Shown here: in pieces, positions 48,890 to 60,138 of the stretch | How positions within the stretch are numbered: the first letter of the stretch is position 1 | Layout: every line of letters begins with the position of its first letter | NCBI GenBank assembly: GCA_024760905.1 | Contig: CM045735.1 | Coordinates: forward strand, 31,713,749-31,777,748 | Direction of reading: 5' to 3' | Source of the DNA: Plotosus lineatus | Lineage: Eukaryota; Chordata; Actinopteri; Siluriformes; Plotosidae | DNA: 64,000 nt | The notes under the pieces: model-generated | What the model was told of the DNA's origin: nothing | What the model saw: the letters and a program-made list of their open reading frames with translations, nothing else | Database searches by the model: none | Program-made: the position numbers and the translations under genes

Positions 48890-49502
48890 TATACAGTCAC
48901 TATTCGGGTTACGACCTAGATCGGTTCCGACCAACCAGTTGCAAGTTGGATATTTAACACAACAAAACCGAAACCACCTAGCACTCGCTATGAATTCATG
49001 TGAAGCGTCTTCTTCATCTGCACGTTCTGTCAAATTGCGAAATAAACTTGTAGCCTTACTTTGCACTGCTTGCAACATCACTTTCACATTTCTTTGCCTA
49101 TTATCTTCCAACAACACACGTATAGCAACTTTTCCATCTCTGAAATCGGTCCTTCACGCGGTTTGTGATGATAGTTGACTTAATTGGAGCTGCTGCTTTC
49201 ACTGCTTCTTTAAATGCGGTCCTTGTCCTTCAAAACTGGAGACACCATGGAGTGAGAGAGAGGGAGATTTCAATTTTATCTTCCTTTCCAACAACAGTGC
49301 TTTCTTGGTAGAATTGTCATCTGATATATCGGACTTTCTCTTGAAGTCATGGTAACGGTGTACAGTAAATGAATGTAAAATTGTACTGTAAAATAGATGT
49401 TACCGTGATGGTATCTAGTCACTGAGTGTAGTGTAGAATGCCGTGAACGTGAGAGGTAGGGCTGCCACACCTCTTATGCGCTGCACTGCCAGACATATAT
49501 AG
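48890..49502 (-). mobile_element. Tigger/pogo-like element, partial
   Basis: The left end CAGTCACTATTCGGGTTACG is a Tigger-type terminus. The minus strand encodes decayed transposase N-terminal parts. The 49360-49500 flank recurs at 1380-1545. Confidence 0.65.
48920..49350 (-). pseudogene. Tigger/pogo-like transposase fragments
   Basis: SKATSLFRNLTERADEEDAS then HEFIASARWFRF resembles the second CENP-B DNA-binding half (A-SLF ... F-AS-GWFxRF). An N-terminal SDISDDNSTKK-like piece lies near 49330. Frames are broken. Confidence 0.6.
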
Positions 49503-50790
49503 GGATCCCTCGCTACTTTGCGCTTCAATTCACGCGGCTTCAGTGCATCACGTTTTTTTTTTTAAATATTCATCGAATTAAAAAAATAAGGAAATTAAGG
49601 AAGAATAAGGGAAAAGGTTAAGGAAAATGCCTCAAAAACAAAGCCAATTATGCAAAAAAAAAAAAAAACCCAAAAAACCCTGAACAAACAAAACAAAACA
49701 AAACAAAACCTCCGATCAAAACTAGTTACATTTTTGGGAGGTGTGCATCTGCGTGCATGCACGCAGTTCTGCGAGCGTCTGTATATGTATACAGACACTC
49801 CCCGCTTTACTCATTTGTTTTACGTATTTTTCAATTTTTTTTTTTAATGGTCCAATTTTGAGTTTTGCATGCTCTCTGTAGTACGAGACGTACCTACGTA
49901 GTATGCTGACATAATACGCTACTTACGCATGATGCTGCGTCCATTGTTTACAAACGACAGACTGAATGTGCCCGGTTTCTTCCCAGGTCACTGTGTGTTA
50001 CCCTTGTGTTAAGATGTCGTCTCTGTGATCTTTGTGTTTACACTGTTTTGCAGACTTTCGTAACCTGAAGCAAATATGGTTGGTCAGAAGCGTAAGCCTA
50101 CGAGTGACAGCGGTATTCAGAAAAAGCGGCAAACCGTCTTGTTAGAAACAAGAAATTCTCAAGAAAATTGATGCTGGTGAAAAACATGTGAAATGTTGCA
50201 CGTTTCTTCCAAATGGCTCCGTCGACCATCGGAACCATTTTCAAGGAGAAAGGTCGCATCATAGAGAATGTTAAAAGTTATATTTGATACTGTATTTAAT
50301 TAGTGAATTTGATTAAATGTATCTATTTGAAATTATTTTGCATGAATTTAATTTATTTGAAATTAACATTGTAAAATAATCTCAAATATATCAAATAATA
50401 TCAATGTTATGATAATAATAATTGATTTAGGGATGTTTTATGAGAAACGGCAATGGTATTTATGGATGTATGAACGTCATACATCACTGGAACATATAGT
50501 AACAACTTACGTTTTTTTTTTTTTCCACCTTACGTTCAACCGTCTGGAACCTAACTAAAACGTAATTTGGGGTGCATCTTTATATTTTATTGACATCTTG
50601 TTCATTAATATTTAATGTTAGTTATTATAAGTATGTATAACATTGAATTTGTATATCAATTGTATTAATTGATATTATATACACATACGTTTTACAACAG
50701 TGGGGGGAGGGGATCCTACTTCACGAAATTCGGTGGTCGTGGGAGAATCTTGGTCCTAATTAACCACTGAAAGTGAGGGCTCCCTGTACA
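49503..50790 (+). mobile_element. Tigger/pogo-like element 2, decayed
   Basis: The left end AGGGATCCCTCGCTACTTTG is a Tigger-type terminus (CAG-GATCCCTCG...). GAGGGCTCCCTGTAC near 50775-50790 may be the decayed opposite end. A transposase start lies at 50075. Confidence 0.55.
50075..50275 (+). pseudogene. Tigger/pogo-like transposase start, frameshifted
   Basis: MVGQKRKPTSDSGIQKKRQT then VLLET, followed by a frameshift, is the usual Tigger opening (basic N-terminus, then KAITMETK). Further remnants APSTIGTIFKEKGRIIENVK in another frame match the HTH end (STI-TILK-KD-I). Inactive. Confidence 0.7.
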
Positions 50791-50811
50791 GTAACCACAC
50801 ACACATTTTAT

Positions 50812-50813
<2 letters not shown>

Positions 50814-50845
<32 letters not shown>

Positions 50846-50878
50846 ACATATATATATATATATATATATACATACATA

Positions 50879-50918
<40 letters not shown>

Positions 50919-50936
50919 TACATATATGTATATATA
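50814..50936. repeat. compound (TA)n/(CA)n microsatellite
   Basis: Alternating TA, CA and CATA dinucleotide blocks. The reading frames across it are artefacts. Confidence 0.97.
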
Positions 50937-50937
50937 C

Positions 50938-51279
50938 CAGGGGTCACCAACCTTTTTGAAACTGAGAGCTACTTCATGGGTACCAATTAATGCGAAGGGC
51001 TACTAGGTCGATACACACCTCTGAAATTACAAATTTGCTCAATTTACATTTAATTAGATTTAATTAGATGTTATTATTAATAATTAATGATATTCATCTA
51101 TGTGAAGATATTGACTTGATTTAAAAATATATTCAAAAAAATTATATGCAGCTCAATGGAGAGTGGCGCTGTCCTAAAAATGGGCCTGTCCTAAAAATAG
51201 CAGTGAACAGGTCCGCGGGCAACTTATATTGTCCTTGCGGGCTACCTGGTGCCCACGGGCACCACGTTGGTGATCCCTG
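50938..51279. mobile_element. hAT MITE, complete, 8-bp TSD
   Basis: Ends CAGGGGTCACCAACCTTTTT and CACGTTGGTGATCCCTG are inverted repeats. Perfect 8-bp duplications ATATATAC lie at 50930-50937 and 51280-51287. 342 bp, no coding capacity. Confidence 0.93.
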
Positions 51280-51540
51280 ATATATACACACGCACACAAA
51301 AATGAGACGAGAGAGAGAGGTTTATTGATGAGCCAAAAAATAAATAAAAAACCCACCACTACCTTCTAGGTACTGTCCATTAAACAACTCACGGGGGGAG
51401 GGGGGATAGGCCATGACCACCACCAATTAAAGTTGCAGGTTCAAAAGCTACAATAATATTCAAAATTTTCATTGTAAGCTGAACAACAACAATCATTTAT
51501 TTCTGAAGATATTACTGGCATTTCCAAACAAACTCCTCTA

Positions 51541-51835
51541 ACATTCATTATTCTGCTGCCCATCTCAGCTGACACTGGGCGAGGGCAGAGTACATCCTTT
51601 ATGGGGGCAAAAACACAGACAGGCAATGCAGCCTGCTCTTGACGAAAAAGTCAGCAATGGTTCTTTTACAGCCTCACACCATAGACAGTGAGAGACATGG
51701 CTGGCCTTTGATAACCCAGTTACCTGCACTGGGGGAACAGCAGTGACAACCATTAACAGTGGGGCTTGAAGGCCCCCAACCTCTGGACCAGCAATCCAGC
51801 AACTTATCACCAACTTACCATCACCGCCCTCCTCT
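51541..51835 (-). mobile_element. chimeric SINE: SINE-A head/body with SINE-B tail, 14-bp TSD
   Basis: Minus-strand reading: head GGAGGGCGGTGATGGTAAGT, body with hairpin and AAAAGAACCATTGCTGAC, then a switch near GTCTGTGTTTTTGCCCCC to GGATGTACTCTGCCCTCGCC and CAGTGTCAGCTGAGATGGGC, ending ATAATGAATGT. Perfect 14-bp duplications AACAAACTCCTCTA lie at 51527-51540 and 51836-51849. Confidence 0.88.
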
Positions 51836-51849
51836 AACAAACTCCTCTA

Positions 51850-52689
51850 GAAGTATTTGAACATGGACAGCTTCTGTTAATAGCTGAAAAATACTAGTCA
51901 GATGCTAAGGCATCCCTACTGGCATAGTTTATACCGTTATCACTTTCTTCCACACTGGGGTTCTTCCTGTTCATCTTTTAATCAAGTGTGTCTGATTTTA
52001 TAAACCTATCAGAAAGATGAATATTCCCATGCAGTGTGTGGAGTTCTTCAAAGCCGAGGGAACACAGTTCAGCCAACAGACAAGACCAGGGGCGAATAAG
52101 ATAAGGCGGGACATGAAGATTAAAACAAATGCAAACCACAAACACACACAAACACACTTTTCTTAGGCAGCTCTTGATCCTTGTGTATAGATCTAGTAAC
52201 GACTCCTGTATTTTTATCCAATTTGCTGGGATTTGAACACCAAAACCTACATTTAATATAAATCAAAATGACACACAGCTGTTCTACTAGAGCAAACCAC
52301 GCTCACAAGCACACAAACATTTGCTCATTCAGTGAGTTCGCCCAGACTGTGGTGTAGCCCGGGTTGTAATAGCTGGTCAGACTGCAGACCAGCATGGAAA
52401 CCTTAACCTCCACCACGTGGGGGGAAAAAGCCACAAACACTTGAAACTAGCACTCAAACACATCATTCTGAACCACAACACAGTAACACAATGTTACTGT
52501 ATCACCGAGCATATCATTACGCACATGCCACTCCTAAACTTTGCCACAGCACAATACAGAATAACTAAACGATTGCTAATGGACTGTCTTGCATGTGTTG
52601 AATGCAGTGCAGTATTACAACCTGGAATTATAATACATTATTTCCATAAAATACCCAACAAATTTCATTTTTTTCCAAACTTCCTTATC
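51850..52689. other. intergenic, no recognised feature
   Basis: No repeat or exon was recognised. Confidence 0.5.
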
Positions 52690-52985
52690 CTTTAAGATTA
52701 AGGGGAGGCTGATGCCCATCTCTACCAACTCTGGGAAGAGGCTAGATGTACATGGAACAAAGCCAACACACAATAATATTACAAAAAAACAAAAAAATTA
52801 AATATTACTCAAAATTACAAAAATAAAAAGCCAATTCACAATATCACACACCAGTTGCAACTGATAATATATGTTCTTTAAACTGTCGGAAGAAACTGAC
52901 ACCCTCACCGGGCACAAGGACGCTTGAACACGGGACCTGCCTGCTGTGAGGCAGACGTGATAACCATTATGGCACTGTAGAACTT
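52690..52985 (-). mobile_element. SINE-B, diverged
   Basis: GATTAAGGGGAGGCTGATGC, CTTTAAACTGTCGGAAGAAA, CCTGCTGTGAGGCAGACGTG and ATTATGGCACTGTAG. Confidence 0.7.
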
Positions 52986-53637
52986 TTTTTTTTTTTTAAA
53001 TGGGTGACAAGTTCTTGCAGCATTACAACTCTAAAAATGGGCAAAGGAGGCGAATACTTTGATATGCCTGGCCATTTTGGGATGAAATCACATCCAAGAA
53101 CTTATTTTGAATTAAACTGGAGGTAGTTCTGGAATTTCTTCTCCTTTGGAAAAAAAACAAACAAACAAAAATACAGAAAAAGCAATATTAATTTGGCTCT
53201 TTTGCTAAATTGCAATCAAACTTAAAGCATGTTAAAATACAAAATTACCAGAAAAGGTAAGCAGGGTCAGATTCAGAAAAACTTGAAAAGTTGTTGCACA
53301 ATACATTGAACTTGAAATGCTGTACAATAGTAAAAAAGCTTAAACTGCAGATTTTTGGCTTTAATTTATGATATCTATACAATGGAAAACACACAGATGT
53401 CTGAAAGCGCATTTTCCACCATTGCAATTTATATAAAAACAATAGTAAACTGATTTTTTTTATTTAAAAAAATATATAAAATTTTTTCAAAACTACATAC
53501 CCCTGAAACTGCACTTTGTAGAAACAAACAAAAAAAAATTGCTTTAGTTATGTTTTGTTAGTGCAGAATTCACAACAAGAAGCCTTTACTTGGATTAACC
53601 AAACTTCTCAACTGTAAGAAATGCAGAATTTAAAATA
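52986..53637. other. intergenic, no recognised feature
   Basis: AT-rich DNA. GCAGCATTACAACTC ... GGCAAAGGAGGCGAATACTT may be a decayed Tc1-like end, but it is too weak to call. Confidence 0.4.
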
Positions 53638-54532
53638 CAGTGGTACCTTGACTTACGAAATTAATCCATTCTGAGGGTAAGCTCGTAAGTCAAAAATGTT
53701 TGTTATATAAAACAAAAATTCCCCATCGGAAATAATAGAAAACCAATTAATCCATTCCAACCCCCTCCCAAACTCATAACCTGACACAAACACATATTTC
53801 ACCTAATATATTAAAGATAAACATGTAAAAACTACAAATATTTCATAATAACACCACATGTACATTAATAATTAATAATAACAACTAACAATAAACACGA
53901 ATAAACAATAAGTCAACTAACCCTTCCGATCATCGACAGTAGCAAAGCTGTCACGTCGGCAAAAAGATGTCACATAACAGAGAAGGAGGAAGAGGAGAAT
54001 TTTGTGAGTGGGCATGCTACGAATGCCAGCGAGAAAAGGCTCGTGGTGAGCTCCCACAAGGCCAGTGCTTCTCAAATATTGGTATGCCCCCCGATTTGGG
54101 AGTGCACGGTGTGATGCCAGTGGGGGGGGGGCACGTAAGACCCTGGGGAACATGCTTTTTTGCCATACTGTACTAGAATTAAGTGTAATCGCGCATCCGC
54201 TACAGTAGGTGATATTGGCGCTCTCACTGTGTTCCATATGGGATACGCAAAAAGCACCAATCAAATGATATGACGTGCAGTCAACAATATTTATAGTTGT
54301 GAAATGTTTTTTTTTTTCTCTTCCTATAGAGGGCATTACAGAAAATAATTGAGAATCACTGCAAAAGGCATTCTTGGGGCACAGAGGAATGCAAGGCTGA
54401 TCGGCCCCGAAAAGCCAGCAGAGCTCGTAAATCAAAAATTTTCTGGTTAGATAGGGCAGATTTTTCGTGGGATCAAACCTCGTATCATGGAAAATTAATT
54501 ATTAAAGACACGCATAAGTCAAGGTACCACTG
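53638..54532. mobile_element. Tigger-like MITE, complete, with nested hAT-A MITE
   Basis: The left end CAGTGGTACCTTGACTTACG and the right end CATAAGTCAAGGTACCACTG are inverted repeats, flanked by TA (53636-53637 and 54533-54534), as for Tc1/mariner/pogo elements. Without the nested hAT-A it is about 590 bp. No transposase was seen. Confidence 0.92.
54063..54361 (+). mobile_element. hAT-A MITE, complete, nested in Tigger MITE
   Basis: Ends CAGTGCTTCTCAAATATT and AATAATTGAGAATCACTG. The 8-bp duplications CACAAGGC (54055-54062) and CAAAAGGC (54362-54369) differ by one base. It is the reference copy for the hAT-A fragments at 1147, 9835, 12875 and 58095. Confidence 0.93.
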
Positions 54533-54534
54533 TA

Positions 54535-55184
54535 CATCTTTGTCCCCCCACTTACATAAGGTTAAACTAAATATTTAAAAAATAAAAGTAAATAAAATCA
54601 TACATATTGCTTTTGTAGCAAGAGCAATGTGATTCTAAGTCGACTTTTGTCATTGAAGTCAGTGTTCACTCGAGTTCATGTTTTGTCAAAAACAGGGAAG
54701 TAAATCTTAATTTCTATTTATCCATTTTAATACAGCAAATGGACTAGGAATGGATAAAAAGTAATAATTTTACTGTCAAGCGCAAAAATAAATAAAAACG
54801 GTCCTGTCGTAAAAAGGCAGACTGAGCACCATTTCCAGATCCTGTTGCTGAGATCGGAAGCTATCAGACAGCATAGAGTCTACTTTTACATATTTCAAGC
54901 TTGGTTTTCTACTAGATCTACCAGTAAAGCTTTGAAACATTAATTTCCTTCCTGTGGCCTGCCCTCGCATTCCTACACGAGTAATCATCATGCCTTTGGC
55001 TCGGCAGGCGATGCTTCTTAACAAGGTTTGTGCTAAAATTGTTACGATTTTGAGCAAGTCAGACCTAAGCAACACACTACCGTATCCTTACTGGATTCGC
55101 TTTGCAGGAACTAGACCACCCCCCCCCACACCCAAAAAAAGGCAAATTGCTCAATCAATTGCTTTGCTGTCATTTATTTATTTA
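54535..55184. other. intergenic, no recognised feature
   Basis: Nothing was recognised apart from a C run near 55120. Confidence 0.45.
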
Positions 55185-55187
55185 ATA

Positions 55188-55440
55188 CTTGTTTGAAAGC
55201 CCTTTGCAGTCAATGAATGCCTGACGTCTGGAACCTGTAGACTTTACCAGATGCTGGGTTGTTTCCCATGGGATGCTCTGCCAGGCCTTCACTACAGCTG
55301 TCATCAGTTCTTCCTAGTTCCTCTGGCATTTTTCCTTCTGTTTTAAAGTCAACTAGTGAAGGGCAGCTCTATTGGAGGTTAAATGATCGACTTGGCCATT
55401 CCAGAACTTTCCACTTGTATTTGCCATAAAAAAAAAAAAA
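55188..55440 (-). pseudogene. Tc1-like transposase (family G), C-terminal part
   Basis: KWKVLEWPSRSFNLQ fits the WPSQSPDLNP-E catalytic block with the Pro-Asp-Leu and the Glu region damaged. VVKAWQSIPWETTQHLVKS then RRQAFIDCKGLSNKY is the family C-terminus. Frameshifts are present. Confidence 0.7.
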
Positions 55441-55499
55441 AAAGGTCTTGGGTTGTTTTAAAGTCACATTTCAAGTCACTGCCAATCTACACTGTAAAG

Positions 55500-56865
55500 C
55501 ACCATCAAGCACATTTAAGCCTTTGGTTGGGTCAATGATTTTCCACGATCGCGGGAAACTGATGGAAATCTTCCCTCCTTCCGAAACTTCACTGACACAG
55601 AATTCCGTATATAAACTTTAAAATCATGCAAAATGTGTATTAAAATCTTTACATTTTTGTGTGTGGGGGGGGTCCTCTTGGCAATTGCATATACTGTATG
55701 CATGAGTAGCAGACAACGAACATGCTTTTCAAGTAGTTTTACATCATGTATTATGATTGGTTTATGTGACGCACAGCCGACCAATGAACTGTTAGCATAC
55801 ATACAAAGTTTAGTTGAGGAGTTCAAGATCAACAGATACAAAAACATGATAAAATGGTGATGTTACTGCAACTGGGGCCATTAAAAATCAAAGCAATAGC
55901 CAGACATAAGTAGTGATTGCTAAAGAACGTGTGAAGCAGTTCCAGGAACATTTCTATGATGCTGATGGCATCATGTTTTGTAAATTTTGTCAACACAGTG
56001 TGGACTATATCAGTGTTGATACCTACAAAGATCACATTGCTTTAAAAAAAAAGGGGGGGGGCACGTGGATAGAAAAAAAAAAATAAAAGCAGCCATTGAT
56101 GAGAGTGATAGATCGAGTACAGATAACATTAGTGGATCTAAACCTAAATGGTTTCCCCTGAACACTGAAGTCGTCTAAAGATCTAAGGGAAGACTGTATC
56201 TTGTGCACAATGTCAGATATTACACTTGAATACATTAAAATAAACATTCAGATTTGAACTTTATGGATTATAATAGTTATTGGTGTTAAGTATTGTAATT
56301 CTTACATTTATGAGAATTTGTGAACTTCAAGCTGTTGGCACTACTGAGTAGCTAAAAGTGTTTCTGACAACTCTGACATTCAGTTTGTAGATTAAGTTAA
56401 TTAGTCTGTGACCGTCCATAATACTAATACTAAACAGTGAGCTACAACTGTTACTGGTTACCAGTCACAGAGACAAAACTTACTTGTCAATAAGCATATT
56501 TATATAGATAAAAGTGTATTTTTTAAAAAGGTTATCCTGTAAAGTTAACTTTTTTGGTTACCTGTGATCTGCATAATATATATTTTTTTATTTGTACCCA
56601 CTTTTATCATGGTGCCTTAAGACCAAGTTTGAGATTAAGTGTCAAAATTTGTTCTTGGTGAAAACGTATTCTTTAATGATTCACCGAGAAAGGTGCTTAA
56701 AGTTCATACAGCACACAATCATAATAAATGTACAGTACATTTGTCAGTTTTTTCAAGAAACTGATGCATAACATGTGTAAATTTAGTACCTGATTCTGTT
56801 TCGTATCTGAAATGGGGGGAAAAGCAAATTTTGAAACGGAAAATCAGTGCCCCCATGTTGGTTGA
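55500..56865 (+). mobile_element. nested insertion with BED finger, hAT-derived
   Basis: This interval separates the two halves of the family G transposase. It encodes a BED-type finger at 55919-56170. No inverted ends were recognised, so its borders are approximate. Confidence 0.4.
55919..56170 (+). pseudogene. CGGBP1-like BED zinc finger fragment
   Basis: AKERVKQFQEHFYDADGIMF then CKFCQHSVDYISVDTYKDHI gives C-x2-C and a DH-type His. The second His position is spoiled by an A run at about 56041. This matches the BED finger of CGGBP1-like proteins, which derive from hAT transposons. The frame ends at a stop near 56175. Only about 80 residues, without the rest of the protein; a transposon remnant is far more likely than a host gene. 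Confidence 0.6.
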
Positions 56866-56869
56866 ATTG

Positions 56870-57400
56870 AAGTGGAGAATATAGCCCTGTACAATATAAA
56901 GTTAGGTGGTATGCTTCGGATCATGAGCTGTTCCTTCCCTTTTCCCTTTATTCCGGTACAAGCTGCTCTTTGTCTCATCTGTCAACAGGAAAGATGAAAT
57001 CGACTTATCTTGTCTTCCTGTTTAAGGTTTACTAGTGGTTTACATCTTATGAGAAACCCTCTGTATTTACTCTGGAGAAACCTTGATTATTGAATTCGAC
57101 ACAGATACTACGCCTACGTCCTTGAGGGTGTTCTTGAACTGGCCCGCACAAGTGAAGTTTTTCCCTTTACTAGGAAGAGAATCCTTAGGTCACCCAGCAC
57201 AGTTGTTTTCCATGGTCTTCCAGATCCTTCAATAATCCCGAGCAGGGAGTTCTTTGTTAAGATGATTCTCAATAGATCGGACAGCACTTCCTTGATGAGT
57301 TGGTTTTATTGAAATATATTTGTCGTTAAAAATCATGGCTTGCTTCACTGCCAATGACAGTGTATTTGATATTTCATATTTGGTAGTGGCAGTTCGTTTT
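56870..57400 (-). pseudogene. Tc1-like transposase (family G), N-terminal and middle part
   Basis: Near 57380-57320 the minus strand has LSLAVKQAMIFNDKYISIKP (HTH start). Near 57200 comes a GLEDHGKQLCWVT block, and near 56990-56900 DETKSSLYR / GKREGTAHDPKHT-like codons around the first catalytic Asp. The order is that of a Tc1 transposase; many frameshifts. Confidence 0.65.
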
Positions 57401-57531
57401 GAGAGTTAAGAGTTTTTAAATACAAACGCTTGAAATACATGCCTGATATACCTTTAATCTGTTTACCTGATTAACTGCATCAAATCACAAATGCTAAATT
57501 TCTGCTTCATAGCACAAGTTATTTATGTACT

Positions 57532-57866
57532 GGCAGTGGTGGTCTGGTGGTAAAAGGTGTTGGATCACTGATCCTAAGGTTGAGAGTTTGAGTCCCACTC
57601 TCCATAAGGTTGTCACTGTCCCCCCGAGTGCAGCTAAGTGGGTTATCAAAGGCCGGCCATGTCTCTCACTGTCTCTAGTGAGAGAGATGTAAACGAACCA
57701 TTGCTGACTTTTGTAAAGAGTAGGCTGCATAGCAGTCAGCGTATTTCTGCCCCTTGCTACGGGTTGTGTCAGGAAGGGCAAACGATGTAAAAACCTACGT
57801 CATAAAGATGGAGGCAGATGATTCACTGTGGCGACCCATGAAGGGAATGGCCGAAAGGAAAAGAAG
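57532..57866 (+). mobile_element. SINE-A, full-length
   Basis: Head GGCAGTGGTGGTCTGGTGGT, B-box region GAGAGTTTGAGTCCC, hairpin CTCTCAC...GTGAGAG, leader GTGTCAGGAAGGGCAAACGA and tail GATTCACTGTGGCGACCCAT ... AAAGGAAAAGAAG. Confidence 0.87.
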
Positions 57867-58649
57867 GAACTAACCCTTCAGATCATCGACTGTGTAAGGC
57901 ATGGCATGAGGTGGTGCGTAACAGAGGGAGGAGGAGAATTTTCTGCATGTGCACGCTACCGTCCCATCTAGGAGGAGTTGTACTCCTAGTCGCTTCACGC
58001 TATGGAAACTGGGGATAAGCAATGGTCTGATGAGCCACTGGGCTCGGGTGTAAAAAGCCCAAAGGCACGCTATAAATGCCAGCGAGGAAAGTGTAATTGC
58101 ACATCCTCTACAGCAGGTGACAGCGGGGCATCCTCTAAAGTAGGTTGCGCAATTACACTTAATTGTAGTACAGGATGGCAAAAAAGCAAGTTCCCCAGGG
58201 TCATATTAATCCCCACCCCCCCGGCCTCTCACCAGGCCCCGCTATTTGAGAAGCACTGGCCTTGTGGGAGCTCACCACGAGCCTTTCCCTGCTGGCATTT
58301 GTAGCGTGCACATGCACAAAATTCTCCTCCTCCTCCTCCGTTACGTACCACCTCATGCCTGCCCACGTGACATCACACAGACAATCATTGGAAGGGTTAG
58401 TTGACTTATTGTTTATTCTGTTTTCTTACTGTACATGTGTTATTATGAAATACTTTTGTTTTCACATGTTTCTCATATATTAGGTCAAATATACGTGTTT
58501 GTATCAGGTTATATGAATTTGGGAGGGCTTGGAACGGATTAACTGGTTTTCTATTATTTCCTATGGAAATTTTTGCTTTATCTAACAAACATTTTGACTT
58601 GTGAGCTTGCCCTCGGAACGGATGAATTTCATAAGTCAAGGTACCACTG
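57867..58649. mobile_element. Tigger-like MITE, fold-back copy with hAT-A core
   Basis: The right half, read in reverse complement, is the Tigger MITE left half (CAGTGGTACCTTGACTTATG to GAGCTCCCACAAGGC) followed by hAT-A. The left half carries the same arm in plus orientation (CTAACCCTTCAGATCATCGA, GAGGAGAATTTTCTGCATG, AATGCCAGCGAGGAAA). The element is therefore a large imperfect palindrome around a partial hAT-A (58092-58255). Its left terminus is missing. Confidence 0.8.
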
Positions 58650-58661
58650 TGATTGAATGAT

Positions 58662-58663
<2 letters not shown>

Positions 58664-58697
<34 letters not shown>
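58664..58697. repeat. (AC)n microsatellite
   Basis: An uninterrupted AC tract. Confidence 0.97.
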
Positions 58698-59825
58698 CTT
58701 TGCAACAGTGGGCTAAGTCCAATTGTCCAGAAAATGTAACAATATTACAAAAAATAAATAAATAAAATTTAAAAATAAAAATAGTAACATGCAGTGGTGT
58801 CCTAACTTACGTAATACACACTTTGCGAATCCTATATGAACAGATACCTCTTTTTCAGAAATTTCTTCCTTAATATCATGGCTTCACACATGGATTTTGG
58901 GCTTCACCCCGTGTTGCACTAGTAAATCAGTGAAATAGCTCAAAGCAATAGTGAAGTCCTCTACCTGAATTTAGACCAGCATTCATCTGAAAGGTTTAAT
59001 TTCTATATTAATTTCTGACTTAACTTGAAATTGACCCGGGGGGTGGGGGTTTGAAGACACGACTTAGCCCACTGTTACCCCAGGGGGCTCCATACATGTT
59101 TTGTTTTTACCTCCTTCATAGAAGCAGCCATTAACTAGAATGAATGGACCGATATAAACCTTTAGCTGAACTATGGTCAGAACCACGAACAGAACGTTAA
59201 TCAACACCTGCTGAATAAACAGAACAGAGCATTTGATAGCCCTGCAGTATAAATAAACAACATTCAGTCTTGGGCACTTCCACTGATGTCCACCTCACCT
59301 TTTGGTGAATAATTGAGTGTATAGATGTGACAGGGAAACATTAAATTGTAAAAGGTTAGTTTGATTTTTTATTGTTTACTTTTTAATCAATTTAAGCCAC
59401 GAGTTTGCAGGATGGATAATTTCTGTGATCCCAAGACAACAAAGCAATGAAACTGTGCCATATGTAGAATACCCTCAAGATCCAAAACTCAGTACAAATC
59501 CTCAAGCTGTGGAATCCTGTCAGTGTTTGGAAAAATACATCACATCACAAGATAGATAAAACGAGACACTCAAAAGCTTAACCTGAATTATTCAACCCAT
59601 TTGCTCTCTGTGCCTGATAAATGTGCCAATCATGATGCACACACAATATACAACTACTGTACAATGCATGCTATACACACACTAATATAATCCAAATAGA
59701 CACAGCAACTTATTTTACATGGCTTGAGAGAGGTGTGTGACATGAATCTTTAAATTTTTTTTTAAATAAATAATTTTTTTTAAATTATTATATTATACCT
59801 GATTTCCCCCCCCCCTCCCTTTTTT
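58698..59825. other. intergenic, mostly unrecognised
   Basis: GCAGTGGTGTCCTAACTTAC at 58794 resembles an isolated Tigger terminus. Otherwise nothing was recognised. Confidence 0.4.
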
Positions 59826-60038
59826 ATATCAGGGGTCGCCACATCACACAAATGATTCGCATGATTTGGCATGGAGCTACTCTTTACGAAAGTCAGCAAT
59901 GGTTCTTTTACATGCCTCTCACCATAGACAGTGAGAGACATGGCCCGCCTTTGATAACCCAGTTAGTGGCACTGGGGGGCAGTAACAACCTTGTGGAGCG
60001 TGGGACTCGAACTCCCAACATTAGGATCAGCGATCCAC
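59826..60038 (-). mobile_element. SINE-A, internally deleted
   Basis: Tail RC (CAGGGGTCGCCACATCACAC) is joined directly to ATTTGGCATGGAGCTACTCT, skipping the leader block. Hairpin, B box RC (GGGACTCGAACTCCC) and part of the head are present. Confidence 0.8.
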
Positions 60039-60040
60039 CA

Positions 60041-60044
60041 TATT

Positions 60045-60113
<69 letters not shown>

Positions 60114-60138
60114 TTATATGCGCGCGCACACACACACA
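60041..60138. repeat. compound (TA)n/(CA)n/(CG) microsatellite
   Basis: A TA tract to about 60088, AC to about 60113, then CGCGCG and AC to the edge of Tc1 copy D. Confidence 0.97.

Larger units (their letters stand above)
55185..57480 (-). mobile_element. Tc1-like element (family G), split by a nested insertion
   Basis: The transposase C-terminus lies at 55188-55440 and its N-terminal and middle parts at 56870-57400, both on the minus strand. The 1.4 kb between them does not belong to a Tc1 element and includes a BED-finger fragment. The ends were not defined. Confidence 0.65.

Noticed and set aside
53917..54435. 172-codon minus-strand ORF
   Set aside because: Runs through Tigger and hAT-A MITE sequence, including both hAT ends, so it cannot be a conserved gene.
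55919..56170. A functional CGGBP1 host gene
   Set aside because: Only the BED finger is present, the second zinc-ligand region is damaged and no downstream coding part follows.
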